Counted from the stretch's first letter, positions 53,022-62,332 are shown. The stretch is 64,000 bases of DNA from Streptomyces sp. CB01373 (GCF_002803075.1 NZ_NNBK01000004.1:62001-126000); one strand, 5' to 3'. Numbers and translations: made by a program. The notes: generated from the sequence alone by a model not told the origin.

Positions 53022-53906
53022 ATGCGACAGGTCACCCGCAAGGGCCTGATGACGGTGGCCGCGGCCACCGGTGTGATCGCCGCGGCGAGCGGTTACGCCC
53101 ATGCCGACGCGGGCGCGTCCGGCGCCGCGTCCGGCTCACCGGGCGTGCTGTCCGGCAACACGGTGCAGGTGCCGGTGCACGTGCCGGTGAACGTCTGCGG
53201 CAACACGATCAACGTCGTCGGGCTGCTCAACCCGGCGGCGGGCAACACCTGCGTCCAGCAGGGCGGCAGCCACGCGGGCGGGAACAACGGCGGCTCCCAC
53301 GCTGAGGGGCGCACCAGCGGCTCGCCGGGCGTCGGCTCCGGCAACACGGTGCAGGTGCCGGTCGACGTGCCCGTCAACGTCTGCGGCAACAGTGTCGACG
53401 TGATCGGCGTGGCCAACCCGGCCCTGGGCAACCACTGCGCCAACGGCGGCGGGAGCCACACCACGCCTCCCGGCGGCGACCGGGAGGTCCCGCCCGGCAC
53501 GCCGAGGCACCCGGGCCACCCCGGTCACCCGAGCCACCCGGGACACCCGAGCCACCCGGGACACCCCGGTCACCCGAGCCACCCCGGGAACCCGGGGACG
53601 CCCGGGAACCCCGGCACTCCGGGAACGCCGGACACTCCGGGAACTCCTGGAAACCCCGGCACTCCGGGCACTCCCGAGACGCCTGGTACGCCCTCCACGC
53701 CTCCCTCCGCGGGTGGCGGCAGCGGCACCCCCGGTGGCTCGACGCGGGTGAACCACCCGGCCGCGCATTCAGTCACCGTGGCCGACAGGGCGCAACTCGC
53801 CCAGACCGGCAGCGAACTGCCGATGGGCACCGTCCTGCCGGTGGGCGCGGGCGCGCTGCTCGCGGGTGCCGTGCTGTACCGCAGGGCACGGGCCTCGGCC
53901 AGGTAG
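53022..53906 (+). CDS. chpC: Long chaplin ChpC (cell-wall anchored)
   Basis: 294 residues from ATG 53022. Signal peptide about 1-29; chaplin domain 1 at about 39-77 and domain 2 at about 100-140, each with two cysteines. A Pro/Gly/His/Thr repeat linker follows (about 160-227), then LAQTG at 259-263, a hydrophobic helix and RRARASAR: a sortase signal. Known long chaplins are attached by class E sortases encoded elsewhere. The linker (HPGHPS units) is longer than I recall for S. coelicolor ChpC, which has about 259 residues. Confidence 0.96.
   Translation: MRQVTRKGLMTVAAATGVIAAASGYAHADAGASGAASGSPGVLSGNTVQVPVHVPVNVCGNTINVVGLLNPAAGNTCVQQGGSHAGGNNGGSHAEGRTSGSPGVGSGNTVQVPVDVPVNVCGNSVDVIGVANPALGNHCANGGGSHTTPPGGDREVPPGTPRHPGHPGHPSHPGHPSHPGHPGHPSHPGNPGTPGNPGTPGTPDTPGTPGNPGTPGTPETPGTPSTPPSAGGGSGTPGGSTRVNHPAAHSVTVADRAQLAQTGSELPMGTVLPVGAGALLAGAVLYRRARASAR
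53503..53700 (+). repeat. In-frame Pro/Gly repeats in the chpC linker
   Basis: Tandem CACCCGGGC/CACCCGAGC-type units encode HPGHPSHPG, then GTPGNPGTPG. Repeat number probably varies by slippage and would change the length of the wall spacer. Confidence 0.8.
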
Positions 53907-53955
53907 TCCGGCGACGGCCGAGTGTCAGGCGGCCTGACGGCTGTGCGCATGACAA

Positions 53956-53984
53956 GGCGGGCCTCGCGTCGAGCGGGGCCCGCC
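53956..53984. terminator. Hairpin after chpC
   Basis: GGCGGGCC (53956-53963) and GGCCCGCC (53977-53984) form an 8-bp stem with additional pairing in the loop, between convergent chpC and the DUF5703 gene. Confidence 0.65.
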
Positions 53985-54004
53985 GTGGCTCGGGCCGCCT
54001 CAGC

Positions 54005-54193
54005 TCACCACGTGGCGCGCACCTGGCGGATGATCCGCCGGCGCAACCGCACCCTGCGGCTGCCGTCGCGCAGCAGGCTCAGACGGTGCAACTCCCAGTG
54101 TCCGTACTCGGCGTGGTCCGTCAGCAGACGTGCCGTCTCCTTGCGGGACACCCCGCGCGGGACATGCACGTCGACAAATTCGTATTCCGGCAT
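54005..54193 (-). CDS. DUF5703 small basic protein
   Basis: 62 residues from ATG 54193. MPEYEFVDVHVPRGVSRKET then LLTDHAEYGHWELHRLSLLRDGSRRVRLRRRIIRQVRATW (in part) matches the short DUF5703 family, conserved in Streptomyces. No signal or membrane helix. Divergent from the next gene by 47 bp. Function unknown. Confidence 0.85.
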   Translation of the reverse strand: MPEYEFVDVHVPRGVSRKETARLLTDHAEYGHWELHRLSLLRDGSRRVRLRRRIIRQVRATW

Positions 54194-54240
54194 CGCATCT
54201 ATTGTGCGGGCTGGGGCCCGGTACGGATAGCGTCTGCACT

Positions 54241-54975
54241 ATGTCTGATGCTGCGCAGCCCACCGCTGCCGAGGTACGCGCCGCCGCCGAGGCGGTCAAG
54301 ACCGCGCTCGACCGCCACCTGGCCGCGGTCGAACGCCGGTCGGGGGACGAGGACCCGGCCGTCTACGAGGCGTTCAACCAGCTGGCCGCGGCCGCGGAGG
54401 CGTACGACGAGCTGCTCTACGACCGCTACGACGAGGTCACGCCCTTCGAGATCCCCGGTGACGACTCGCTGCCGCCGTACACGGGCCCCGAGGAACCGAA
54501 CGCGATCAGCGTGCTGATCCGCCGCGACTACGCCGTGGCCGAGCCGCAGCGGCTGCTGGCGCAGGCCCAGCGGGTGGAGGCCGCGGACTCCGACGCCGTC
54601 CTGGGCACCGCCGAGGGCGCCTCCGGCACGGTGCACGGGGCCATCGGCATCCTGTTCGGCGAGTTCGAACCGGACGAGATCGCCTCCCGGCACAAGGAGT
54701 TCGGCCTGGAGGAGGGCGACTCCACACTGTGGGTCACCGCCGCGGACGAGCCCGCCGACCCGGGCGACTGGCTGGACGCCCCCTTCGAGCACGTCGATCC
54801 GGAACGGGTCGTGTGCCGCTTCGACGTCAGCGCGGTCTTCGACGAAGAGGACGACTTCAACGCGCCCCTCGACGACGACCTCGAAGAGGATGAGGACGAG
54901 GACCTCGACGAGGACGACTTCAACGCGCCCCTCGACGACGAGGACCTGGAACCGCTGGACGCGAACGACCGCTGA
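54241..54975 (+). CDS. Conserved acidic hypothetical protein
   Basis: 244 residues from ATG 54241. No Shine-Dalgarno; TAGCGT (54228-54233) lies 7 nt before ATG, so the mRNA is probably leaderless. The helical N-terminal part (EAVKTALDRHLAAVERRSGDEDPAVYEAFNQLAAAAEAYDELLYDRYDEVTPFEIPG, in parts) and a folded middle precede an acidic tail in which DDFNAPLDD occurs twice. Cytosolic. Family common in actinomycetes; function unknown to me. Confidence 0.8.
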   Translation: MSDAAQPTAAEVRAAAEAVKTALDRHLAAVERRSGDEDPAVYEAFNQLAAAAEAYDELLYDRYDEVTPFEIPGDDSLPPYTGPEEPNAISVLIRRDYAVAEPQRLLAQAQRVEAADSDAVLGTAEGASGTVHGAIGILFGEFEPDEIASRHKEFGLEEGDSTLWVTAADEPADPGDWLDAPFEHVDPERVVCRFDVSAVFDEEDDFNAPLDDDLEEDEDEDLDEDDFNAPLDDEDLEPLDANDR

Positions 54976-55080
54976 GGCCGTCGGCGGACCGGCGGCCGGC
55001 CGTTCCGCCCGGCCGCGCGCCGGTGGGCCGGGCCGCGCGCCGGGTGGTTCCGCGGCGGCCGAGTCGTGTGTTCCGGGCGG

Positions 55081-57495
55081 TCAGCCGGCCGTCCCCTCCT
55101 GGGCCCCGGGGTCCTGCGCCGGAGGCTGGAGCAGGGCGGGCAGACGGGTCGTACGGGGCTTGGCCGGGACCTCGGCAACGGCCCGCGGGAGCGCCTGCTC
55201 CACGCCGTGCACCACGGACAGATGCCGGGCGGCCCTGCTGAACGCCGTGCAGACCCACGGGCGGCTGAGCGCCTGTGCCGCGTCGCCGGGCAGCACCACG
55301 ACCACCGCCGGCCACCGGCCGCCCACCGCCTGATGCGCGGTCAGCGCCCACCCGTGCCGCAGACGAGTCTCCACCCGCTCCTTCGGGACCACCACGAGGG
55401 CACCCGAACAGGACAGGTGCAGCCCCTCGGCGTCGGCCTTCACCACATGACCGGGCAGCGTACGGCCCGGGGCGGGGGAGTAGGCGACCCGGTCGCCGGG
55501 GTCGAAACCGCCGAAGCGGCCGGGCCCCGGGTTGAGCCGCTCCTTCAGCGCCGCGTTCAGCGCGCGCGTGCCGGCCGCGCCGCCGTGACCGGGGGTGATC
55601 ACCACGGTCTGCTCGGCCGGGATGCCGATCGCCCGCGGCACCGAGTCCGCGACGAGCTGCACGGTCCGGTGCACGGCCTCGCCCGCGTCCCGCACCGGGA
55701 CGATCACGACCTCCTTGCCGGGCGCCGCCACCTGGTTCAGCTCGCCCACGCCGATGCCGGAGACCAGCTCGCCCAGCGGGCCCGGGTCCGGCACGCGCGA
55801 GGCGATCTGCGGGCACACCCGCGCCGCCAGCAGATCCGCGAACACCCGTCCCGGTCCCACGGACCACAGCACAGTCGGATCCCCGGCCAGCACCAGCCGC
55901 GCCCCGTCCGGCAGCGATTCGACCAGCAGGGCCGCCGTCTCGACGTCCAGCTGGGGCGCGTCGAGCACGACGAGGAGGTCGAGGGCGAGGGAGCCGTCCT
56001 CGTCCCGGCCGGGGCCCTCGGCGCCGGACAGCAGTCCGGCCACCGTGGCGACGGGGGGCGCGGACGCCTCAGCGGGTGCCTGCGACTCCTGTGCTTGCGG
56101 GAGCCGCCGGAGGAGCTGCCCGAAGCCGTCCCGGCCGAGTGGGCTGTGGGCGGCGGCCCAGGTGCGCAGTCCGAGGCGCCGTGCCTCGCCCAGCAGCCGC
56201 GCGGGCTCCACGCGGGACGCCTCCCCGCCGGTGTGCAGCACCAGGCAGTGCCCGGCAGCGGCGCGGAGCAACTCGGCGGCCGAGCCCTGGGCGGAGGCGG
56301 CGGCCCGCTCCCAGTCCGGGGCCGAACCGCCTTCCTTCGGCGTGGAGTTGATCAGGTGGGCGAGTCCGTCGGCCAGGCTCTCCTCGGCGAGCGCGTACCG
56401 CTCCAGGCCGACGAGCACGCGCACCGGGCGCTCGCCGTCCTCGTCCGCCTCCTCGGCGGCCGGGGCGTCCTCCAGGGCGTCCTGGAACGCCAGGGCCTCG
56501 CCCTCCGCCAGCGTGGCGTTCAGGGCCGCCTCGGGATCGGGCACCGCCCGCTGGGCCAGGGCGGCGGTCAGCGCCGGGGCCTCCAGGGCCGTGTGCCCGG
56601 CGAGGGCGGCCTGCTCCAGCAGCCACACGGTGAAGGCCCGGCCGCGGCGCTCGTCGTCCGGGCCGCACTCCGCGCCGAGCAGGGCGCGCGCGAATCCGTC
56701 GGCCTGCTCCGGTCGCACGCCGGTGACGTGCAGCAACTGCCAGGGGTCCTCGTGCAGCCGCTCCTCCGCGCCCTCGCCGAGAGCCGCGGCGACCTGCGGC
56801 GCGAGCGTCTCCGGGGCGCCGCCCCGGGCCAGCACCCGGCCCACCGCCTCGACGGTCCGAGGCTCCGGAGCGGCGGGTTCGCCGGTGGGCTCGGGGGCTT
56901 CGGTCATCGGCCGCCGTGCCGGTTCGGGGGCCGGGCGGCGCGGTGCGGGCTCGGGCTCGGCGAAGACGGTGGCCGCGGGCTTCTCGCCGCTCTCCACGGC
57001 GCGCACGGCGGCCAGCAGGTCGGCCGCGGTGCCGCTGAGCCTGCCGCCGCTCTCGATCGGACCCTTCCGCTCGGCCTTCCGCTGCTCGATCCGTTGCCGC
57101 TCGACCCGCGCGTGTGAGCCGTCCGTGCCGTCCGCCGACGTGTCGGCCCGCCCGTCCTCCGCGCCTGCCCGCCCGTTCGCCTCCGTGCCGGGCCGTCCGT
57201 CCTCCGCGCCTGCCCGCTCGGCCTCCTCCGCGCCGGACCGCTCGTCCGTCTCGGCATCCGACTGCCCGTCGTCCGCCAAGCCGCCGTCGCCCGCGTTGCC
57301 CTCCGGGCCGCTGTCCGAGTCCGGAGCGGCGTCCGTCCCCCCGGCTTCCGGCGTGCCGCCGCCCGCGTCGGCCTCCGCACCGCCCCCCGGCGTACCGCCC
57401 TCCACGACCGGGCCGTCGTGGCGCTGGCCGTTGTCCGCCCCGGGGTCCGGGGTGCCAGGCCCGGTCTGTTCCGTGGTCTCCGGCTCCGTGCTCAC
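55081..57495 (-). CDS. RecD2-like helicase homologue lacking the ATPase motifs
   Basis: 804 residues; GTG 57495 overlaps the AKR stop (GTGA). Residues 1-150 are a low-complexity acidic Gly/Asp/Glu/Ala region. Helix-hairpin-helix region about 205-330 (PWQLLHVTGVRPEQADGFAR). The helicase core then follows RecD2 order, but Walker A is replaced by LHTGGEASRVE near residue 422 and Walker B DE by LDAPQLD near 511. AGDPTVLWSVGPG (near 540), ALNAALKERLNPG, and RHGWALTAHQAVGGRWPAVVVVLP keep the later motifs. Probably not an ATP-driven helicase; a DNA-binding or structural role is possible. Confidence 0.85.
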   Translation of the reverse strand: MSTEPETTEQTGPGTPDPGADNGQRHDGPVVEGGTPGGGAEADAGGGTPEAGGTDAAPDSDSGPEGNAGDGGLADDGQSDAETDERSGAEEAERAGAEDGRPGTEANGRAGAEDGRADTSADGTDGSHARVERQRIEQRKAERKGPIESGGRLSGTAADLLAAVRAVESGEKPAATVFAEPEPAPRRPAPEPARRPMTEAPEPTGEPAAPEPRTVEAVGRVLARGGAPETLAPQVAAALGEGAEERLHEDPWQLLHVTGVRPEQADGFARALLGAECGPDDERRGRAFTVWLLEQAALAGHTALEAPALTAALAQRAVPDPEAALNATLAEGEALAFQDALEDAPAAEEADEDGERPVRVLVGLERYALAEESLADGLAHLINSTPKEGGSAPDWERAAASAQGSAAELLRAAAGHCLVLHTGGEASRVEPARLLGEARRLGLRTWAAAHSPLGRDGFGQLLRRLPQAQESQAPAEASAPPVATVAGLLSGAEGPGRDEDGSLALDLLVVLDAPQLDVETAALLVESLPDGARLVLAGDPTVLWSVGPGRVFADLLAARVCPQIASRVPDPGPLGELVSGIGVGELNQVAAPGKEVVIVPVRDAGEAVHRTVQLVADSVPRAIGIPAEQTVVITPGHGGAAGTRALNAALKERLNPGPGRFGGFDPGDRVAYSPAPGRTLPGHVVKADAEGLHLSCSGALVVVPKERVETRLRHGWALTAHQAVGGRWPAVVVVLPGDAAQALSRPWVCTAFSRAARHLSVVHGVEQALPRAVAEVPAKPRTTRLPALLQPPAQDPGAQEGTAG

Positions 57496-58475
57496 AGCGT
57501 GCTCCAGTCGTGATCGGGATAACGGTGCACGGGCTCCGACACGTCGTCGAGGGCCCGGCAGATCTCGTCAGGAAGACTAAGCGCCTCCACTGACAGCACG
57601 GCCGTGAGCTGCTGCGCGTTGCGGGTGCCGACGATCGGCGCGGCCACGCCGGGCCGGTCCCTGATCCAGGCGAGGGCCACCTCGAGCGGGGTCACCGCCA
57701 GCCCGTCCGCCGCCGTGGACACCGCGTCCACGATGCGGCCCGCGGTGTCGTCCAGGTACGGCTCGACGAACGGCGCCAGGTGCTCCGAGGCGCCCCGCGA
57801 GTCCGGCGGTGTCGCGTTGCGGTACTTGCCGGTCAGCACGCCTCGGCCCAGCGGTGAGGACGGCAGCAGACCGACGCCCAGGTCCAGCGCGGCGGGCAGC
57901 ACCTCGCGCTCCACGCCGCGTTGCAGCAGCGAGTACTCCATCTGCGTGCTCGCCAGCCGCGTCCGGGCGCCGGGCGCCGCGAGCTGCCAGGTCGCCGCCT
58001 TGGCCAGTTGCCAGCCGCAGAAGTTGGAGACGCCCGCGTAGCGCACCCGGCCGCTGCCGACGGCGAGGTCGACCGCGTGCAGGGTCTCCTCCAGCGGCGT
58101 GTGCGGGTCGAAGGCGTGGACGTGCCAAACGTCGACGTAGTCCGTGCCGAGGCGGGCGAGGGAGGCGTCCAGCGCCGCCAGCAGATGGCCGCGGGAGCCG
58201 TCGAAGCGCCGGTCCGGGTCCGGCACGCTGCCGGCCTTGGTCGAGAGGACCAGGTCACGGCGGGGAACGAGACCTTCCATGAGCCGCCCGAGCAGATACT
58301 CGGCCTGTCCGTCGCCGTAGACGTCCGCCGTGTCGACGAGGGTGCCGCCCGCCTCCCAGAACACCTTCAGCATGTCCGCGGCGTCGTGCTCGTCGGTGTC
58401 CCGGCCCCAGGTGAGGGTGCCGAGGCCGATGCGGGACACGCGAAGGCCCGTACGGCCGAGATGCCTCTGCTCCAT
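57492..58475 (-). CDS. Aldo/keto reductase
   Basis: 327 residues from ATG 58475 (MEQRHLGRTGLRVSRIGLG). AKR barrel with catalytic Asp/Tyr in DTADVYGDGQAE, Lys in LVLSTKAG, His in VDVWHVHAFD, and cofactor loop GVSNFCGWQLAKA. NADPH-dependent reduction of carbonyls, substrate unknown. Overlaps the RecD2-like gene at its end (GTGA). Confidence 0.93.
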   Translation of the reverse strand: MEQRHLGRTGLRVSRIGLGTLTWGRDTDEHDAADMLKVFWEAGGTLVDTADVYGDGQAEYLLGRLMEGLVPRRDLVLSTKAGSVPDPDRRFDGSRGHLLAALDASLARLGTDYVDVWHVHAFDPHTPLEETLHAVDLAVGSGRVRYAGVSNFCGWQLAKAATWQLAAPGARTRLASTQMEYSLLQRGVEREVLPAALDLGVGLLPSSPLGRGVLTGKYRNATPPDSRGASEHLAPFVEPYLDDTAGRIVDAVSTAADGLAVTPLEVALAWIRDRPGVAAPIVGTRNAQQLTAVLSVEALSLPDEICRALDDVSEPVHRYPDHDWSTL

Positions 58476-58651
58476 GGTCGCGAGATTACTGGCCACGGCC
58501 GACACGTGGGTGACCTGTGGACAACCCGGTTTCCGCCCTCCTGGCAGGCGCCGCGAACCCGCCGTACCGCAGGTCGTGCACTGCCGTGGGCCGCGGCGCC
58601 GCGCTAGTGTTCCCCGCACAACGGACGTTACTGATGGGTAAGGGGAACGGC

Positions 58652-59707
58652 ATGCAGCTCGGGATCAACCTCGGCTACTGGGGTGCCGGCATGGACGCGG
58701 ACAACCTGGCCGTGGCGCAGGAGGCGGACCGGCTCGGATACGCCGTGTGCTGGGCCGCCGAGGCCTACGGCTCGGACGCGGCCACCGTGCTCACCTGGGT
58801 CGCCGCACAGACCGAGCGCATCGACGTGGGCTCGGCCATCTTCCAGATCCCCGCCCGGCAGCCCGCGATGACGGCGATGACGGCCGCCACGCTGGACTCG
58901 CTGTCCGGCGGCCGCTTCCGGCTCGGCCTCGGCGTGTCGGGACCGCAGGTGTCCGAGGGCTGGTACGGCGTGAAGTTCGACAAGCCGCTGGCCCGCACCC
59001 GCGAGTACGTCGAGATCGTCCGCAGGGCGATGACGCGGGAGCGGCTGACGTACGACGGCGAGCACTGGACGCTGCCGCTGCCGGGCGGCCCCGGCAAGCC
59101 GATCAAGCTGACCGTGCACCCGCAGCGTGAGCACATCCCGCTCTACATCGCCGCCATCGGCCCAAAGAACCTGGAGCAGACCGGCGAGATCGCCGACGGC
59201 GCGCTGCTCATCTTCCCCTCCGCCGACCATCTGGAGGAGACCGCCGTCAAGCACCTGCGCGCGGGCCGGGAGAAGGCCGGCCTGACCCTGGACGGCTTCG
59301 ACGTCTGCCCGACCCTGCCGCTGGCCGTCGGCGACGACAAGGACGTGTCCCGCCTCGCCGACACCTTCCGCCCCTACACCGCGCTGTATGTGGGCGGGAT
59401 GGGCAGCCGCAAGCAGAACTTCTACAACCAGCTCGCCCGCCGCATGGGCTACGAGAAGGAGGCCGCCGAGATCCAGGACAAGTACCTGTCCGGCGACAAG
59501 CAGGGCGCCGCGGCCGCCGTACCGCAGCAGCTCATCGACCAGACCACGCTGCTCGGCTCCGTCGACAGGATCGCGGACCGCATGAAGGCCTACGCGGCGG
59601 CCGGGGTGACCACGCTGACCCTCGCCCCCGCGGGGTTCACGCTGGAGGAGCGGCTCGCCTCGCTCCGGGCCGGCACCGAGGCCCTGGAGCGCTCCGGGCT
59701 GGCGTGA
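58652..59707 (+). CDS. LLM-class F420-dependent oxidoreductase
   Basis: 351 residues; ATG 58652 after GGTAAGGGGAAC. Luciferase-like TIM barrel: GINLGYWGAGMDADNLAVAQEADRLGYAVCW (in parts), VGSAIFQIPARQPAMTAMTAATLDSLSGGRFRLGLGVSGPQV (in parts), IPLYIAAIGPKN. The ASGP/GLGVSGPQV loop is typical of F420 rather than FMN members in actinobacteria. Convergent with corA. Confidence 0.9.
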   Translation: MQLGINLGYWGAGMDADNLAVAQEADRLGYAVCWAAEAYGSDAATVLTWVAAQTERIDVGSAIFQIPARQPAMTAMTAATLDSLSGGRFRLGLGVSGPQVSEGWYGVKFDKPLARTREYVEIVRRAMTRERLTYDGEHWTLPLPGGPGKPIKLTVHPQREHIPLYIAAIGPKNLEQTGEIADGALLIFPSADHLEETAVKHLRAGREKAGLTLDGFDVCPTLPLAVGDDKDVSRLADTFRPYTALYVGGMGSRKQNFYNQLARRMGYEKEAAEIQDKYLSGDKQGAAAAVPQQLIDQTTLLGSVDRIADRMKAYAAAGVTTLTLAPAGFTLEERLASLRAGTEALERSGLA

Positions 59708-59733
59708 CCGCCCGCCGCGACAAGAGCGGGCGG
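59708..59733 (+). terminator. Hairpin directly after the LLM gene
   Basis: CCGCCCGC (59708-59715) and GCGGGCGG (59726-59733), 8-bp perfect stem starting at the base after the TGA. Confidence 0.7.
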
Positions 59734-59753
59734 CACGTCCGGGAGCTTTTCGC

Positions 59754-59792
59754 GGCCGTGGTGGGGGCTCGGGGGTCTTCCCCGCCACGGCC
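59754..59792. terminator. Second hairpin between the LLM and corA genes
   Basis: Arms 59754-59766 and 59780-59792, 13 bp with one mismatch, loop of 13 nt. Can terminate corA transcripts from the other direction. Confidence 0.6.
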
Positions 59793-59915
59793 GTCACGGA
59801 GAACAACGCGCCGGCCGCCGCCCGGTTACGCCCGCGCCCGGCCTTGTTCCGCCCGGCCAGATGCTCCGCGTGTCCGGCGTCCACGCCGTGTGCGTCTCCG
59901 AGCGGCCGGTGGGCC

Positions 59916-60914
59916 CTACAGCCAGCCCCGTCGCTTGAACAGCCGGTACAGCAGCATCTCCAGAAGGGCCATCAGCAGGATCACGGCCGGGTAGGACCAG
60001 AGCCGGCGCAGCTCGGGCATGTGCGTGAAGTTCATGCCGTAGATGCCGGCGATCATCGTGGGCACCGCGGCCATGGCCGCCCACGCGGAGATCTTCCGCA
60101 TGTCGTCGTTCTGCTGGACGCCGGTCTGCGCGAGGTGCGCCGACAGGACGTCCGAGACCAGCCGGTCCAGGCTCTCCACCGAGTCGTTGACCCGGCTCAG
60201 ATGGTCACTGACGTCCCGGAAGAAGGGCCGCGCCCGGTCGTCCACGAACGGCACCGCAGGGTTGAACAGACCCGTGCCGGTGCCGCCCAGGCGGGACATC
60301 GGCAGCGCCAACGGGCCCGTCGCCCGCCGGAACTCCGTGACCCGGCGCTTGAAGGCGTAGATCCGTGAGGCGGAGTTCCGCGAGCCCCCGTCCGGCGAGA
60401 AGACCTCCGCCTCCAGCTCCTCCAGGCCCGCCTGGAGCTCGGCGGCCACGTCCAGGTAGTGGTCGACGGTGGTGTCGGCGATCGCGTACAGCACGGCGGT
60501 CGGGCCGTGGCCGAGCATCTCCGGCTCCTGTTCGAGACGGTGCCGCACGGCGGCCGGCCCGTCGCCCTCGCCATGGCGGACCGTCACCACGAACGAGTCG
60601 CCCAGGAAGATCATGATCTCGCCGGTGGAGACGGCGTCGCCACGCGGCTCGTACTCCACGGGCTTGAGCACCACGAACAGCGAGTCCTCGTAGACCTCCA
60701 GCTTGGGCCGCTGATGTGCCTTCAGCGCGTCCTCGACCGCCAGGGGATGCAGCGAGAACTCCTCGCTGACCAGGCCGAACTCCTCCTCGCTCGGCTCGTG
60801 CAGCCCCACCCACACGAAACCCCCGGCGGCCCGTGCCGCGGCCAGGGCACCAAAGAGGCCGCCGGACCCCGATGTGCGGTGGCCGTCGCGATAGACGGCG
60901 CAGTCGACGATCAC
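59916..60914 (-). CDS. corA: CorA-family magnesium/cobalt transporter
   Basis: 332 residues from GTG 60914. Long cytosolic alpha/beta domain, then two C-terminal helices. The selectivity motif YGMNFTHMPEL follows the first helix (MAAVPTMIAGI). A basic end KRRGWL follows helix 2. Transports Mg2+ or similar divalent ions. Divergent from the phosphatase gene by 61 bp. Confidence 0.94.
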   Translation of the reverse strand: MIVDCAVYRDGHRTSGSGGLFGALAAARAAGGFVWVGLHEPSEEEFGLVSEEFSLHPLAVEDALKAHQRPKLEVYEDSLFVVLKPVEYEPRGDAVSTGEIMIFLGDSFVVTVRHGEGDGPAAVRHRLEQEPEMLGHGPTAVLYAIADTTVDHYLDVAAELQAGLEELEAEVFSPDGGSRNSASRIYAFKRRVTEFRRATGPLALPMSRLGGTGTGLFNPAVPFVDDRARPFFRDVSDHLSRVNDSVESLDRLVSDVLSAHLAQTGVQQNDDMRKISAWAAMAAVPTMIAGIYGMNFTHMPELRRLWSYPAVILLMALLEMLLYRLFKRRGWL

Positions 60915-60975
60915 AGAGTGTGTTCTCCCTTCGTCCGGTCACCACCCGAAGCGTCCGTACGCCTACCCTGGCCGC

Positions 60976-61662
60976 ATGCCCACGCTGATCCTCGTCAGGC
61001 ACGGACGCTCCACCGCCAACACCGCCGGGCTGCTCGCCGGCTGGACCCCCGGGGTCGCCCTGGACGAACGCGGCACCGCACAGGCCGCGGCGCTGCCGGG
61101 GCGGCTCGACGGACTGCCGATCGCCGAAGTCGTCACCAGCCCGCTCCAGCGCTGCCGGGAGACCGTGGGACCGCTGCTGGACTCCCGGCCGGAACTGACC
61201 GAGCACACGGACGAGCGGATCGGCGAGTGCGACTACGGCGACTGGTCCGGCCGCAAGCTCGCCGAACTCAAGGACGAGCCGCTGATGGAGGTGGTGCAGG
61301 CGCACCCCTCGGCCGCCGCGTTCCCCGGCGGCGAGTCCATGCGCGCGATGCAGACCCGCGCCGCCGAGGCGGTGCGCGAGTGGAACGCGCGCGTGGAGCG
61401 CGACCACGGCGCCGACGCCGTCTACCTCATGTGCTCCCACGGTGACATCATCAAGTCCCTCGTCGCGGAGGCGCTCGGACTTCATCTGGACCTCTTCCAG
61501 AGGATCTCCGTCGAACCCTGTTCCGTCACCGCGATCCGCTACACCCGGTTGCGGCCCTTCCTGGTGCGGCTCGGCGACACCGGGGACTTCGCGTCCCTGG
61601 CGCCGCGCGAGGAGCAGGAAGGCGGCGACGCACCGGTCGGGGGCGGCGCGGGCGCACCGTGA
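60976..61662 (+). CDS. Histidine phosphatase (MSMEG_4193-type)
   Basis: 228 residues from ATG 60976. TACCCT (60964-60969) 6 nt upstream and no Shine-Dalgarno suggest a leaderless mRNA. Catalytic His in LVRHGRSTANTAGLLAG, acid in GECDYGDWSG, second His in CSHGDIIKSLVAEALGLHLDLFQRI (in part). The same gene is found with DUF3090 and the SCO1664-type gene across actinobacteria. Natural substrate not known to me. Confidence 0.92.
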   Translation: MPTLILVRHGRSTANTAGLLAGWTPGVALDERGTAQAAALPGRLDGLPIAEVVTSPLQRCRETVGPLLDSRPELTEHTDERIGECDYGDWSGRKLAELKDEPLMEVVQAHPSAAAFPGGESMRAMQTRAAEAVREWNARVERDHGADAVYLMCSHGDIIKSLVAEALGLHLDLFQRISVEPCSVTAIRYTRLRPFLVRLGDTGDFASLAPREEQEGGDAPVGGGAGAP

Positions 61663-61741
61663 TCGTCGGCCGCAGTAGGGTGAAGCGGTCGCCCTCGACT
61701 TCCCCATTCAGACGTACTCACGATTCCCATGGAGACAGGAC

Positions 61742-62332
61742 GTGTCCCGTCAGGTGTTCCTCTACGACCCCCCGGACCGCTTCGTGGCCGGCACGGTCGG
61801 GCTGCCCGGGCGCCGTACGTTCTTCCTCCAGGCCGCCGCGGGCCCCCGGGTGACCAGCGTGGCCCTGGAGAAGACCCAGGTCGCCGCGCTCGCCGAGCGC
61901 ATGGACGAACTGCTGGACGAGGTGCTGCGCCGCAGCGGCGGCAGCGCCTCCGTGCCCGCCGTGGCGCCCACCGAGATCGCCGACAGCGACCCGCTGGACA
62001 CTCCCGTCGAGGAGGAGTTCCGGGTGGGCACCATGGCGCTCGCCTGGGACGGCGAGGAACAGCGCATGATTGTCGAGGCGCAGGCCCTCGTCGAGCTCGA
62101 CGCGGAGTCCGAGGAGGACCTCGCCGAGGCCGAGGAGCGGCTGCTCCAGGACGAGGAGAACGGCCCCCCGATGCTGCGGGTCCGGCTCACCGGCGCGCAG
62201 GCGAGGGCCTTCGCCAAGCGTGCCCTCGACGTCGTCAACGCCGGGCGGCCGCCGTGCCCGCTGTGCAGTCTCCCGCTCGACCCGGAAGGACACGTATGTC
62301 CGCGCCAGAACGGATACCGCCGCGGCGCGTGA
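61742..62332 (+). CDS. DUF3090 conserved protein
   Basis: 196 residues from GTG 61742, after GGAGACAGGAC. SRQVFLYDPPDRFVAGTVGLPGRRTFFLQAA and later FRVGTMALAWDGEEQRMIVEAQAL (in parts) define DUF3090. C-terminal [23 protein letters not shown] has four cysteines in zinc-ribbon spacing. The next gene starts inside its 3' end (37-nt overlap), so translation is coupled. Function unknown; conserved neighbour of mshC. Confidence 0.94.
   Translation: MSRQVFLYDPPDRFVAGTVGLPGRRTFFLQAAAGPRVTSVALEKTQVAALAERMDELLDEVLRRSGGSASVPAVAPTEIADSDPLDTPVEEEFRVGTMALAWDGEEQRMIVEAQALVELDAESEEDLAEAEERLLQDEENGPPMLRVRLTGAQARAFAKRALDVVNAGRPPCPLCSLPLDPEGHVCPRQNGYRRGA

Noticed and set aside
53503-53700. Regular short repeats that could look like a CRISPR array
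   Set aside because: Units are 9-18 bp without unique spacers and are in frame within chpC.
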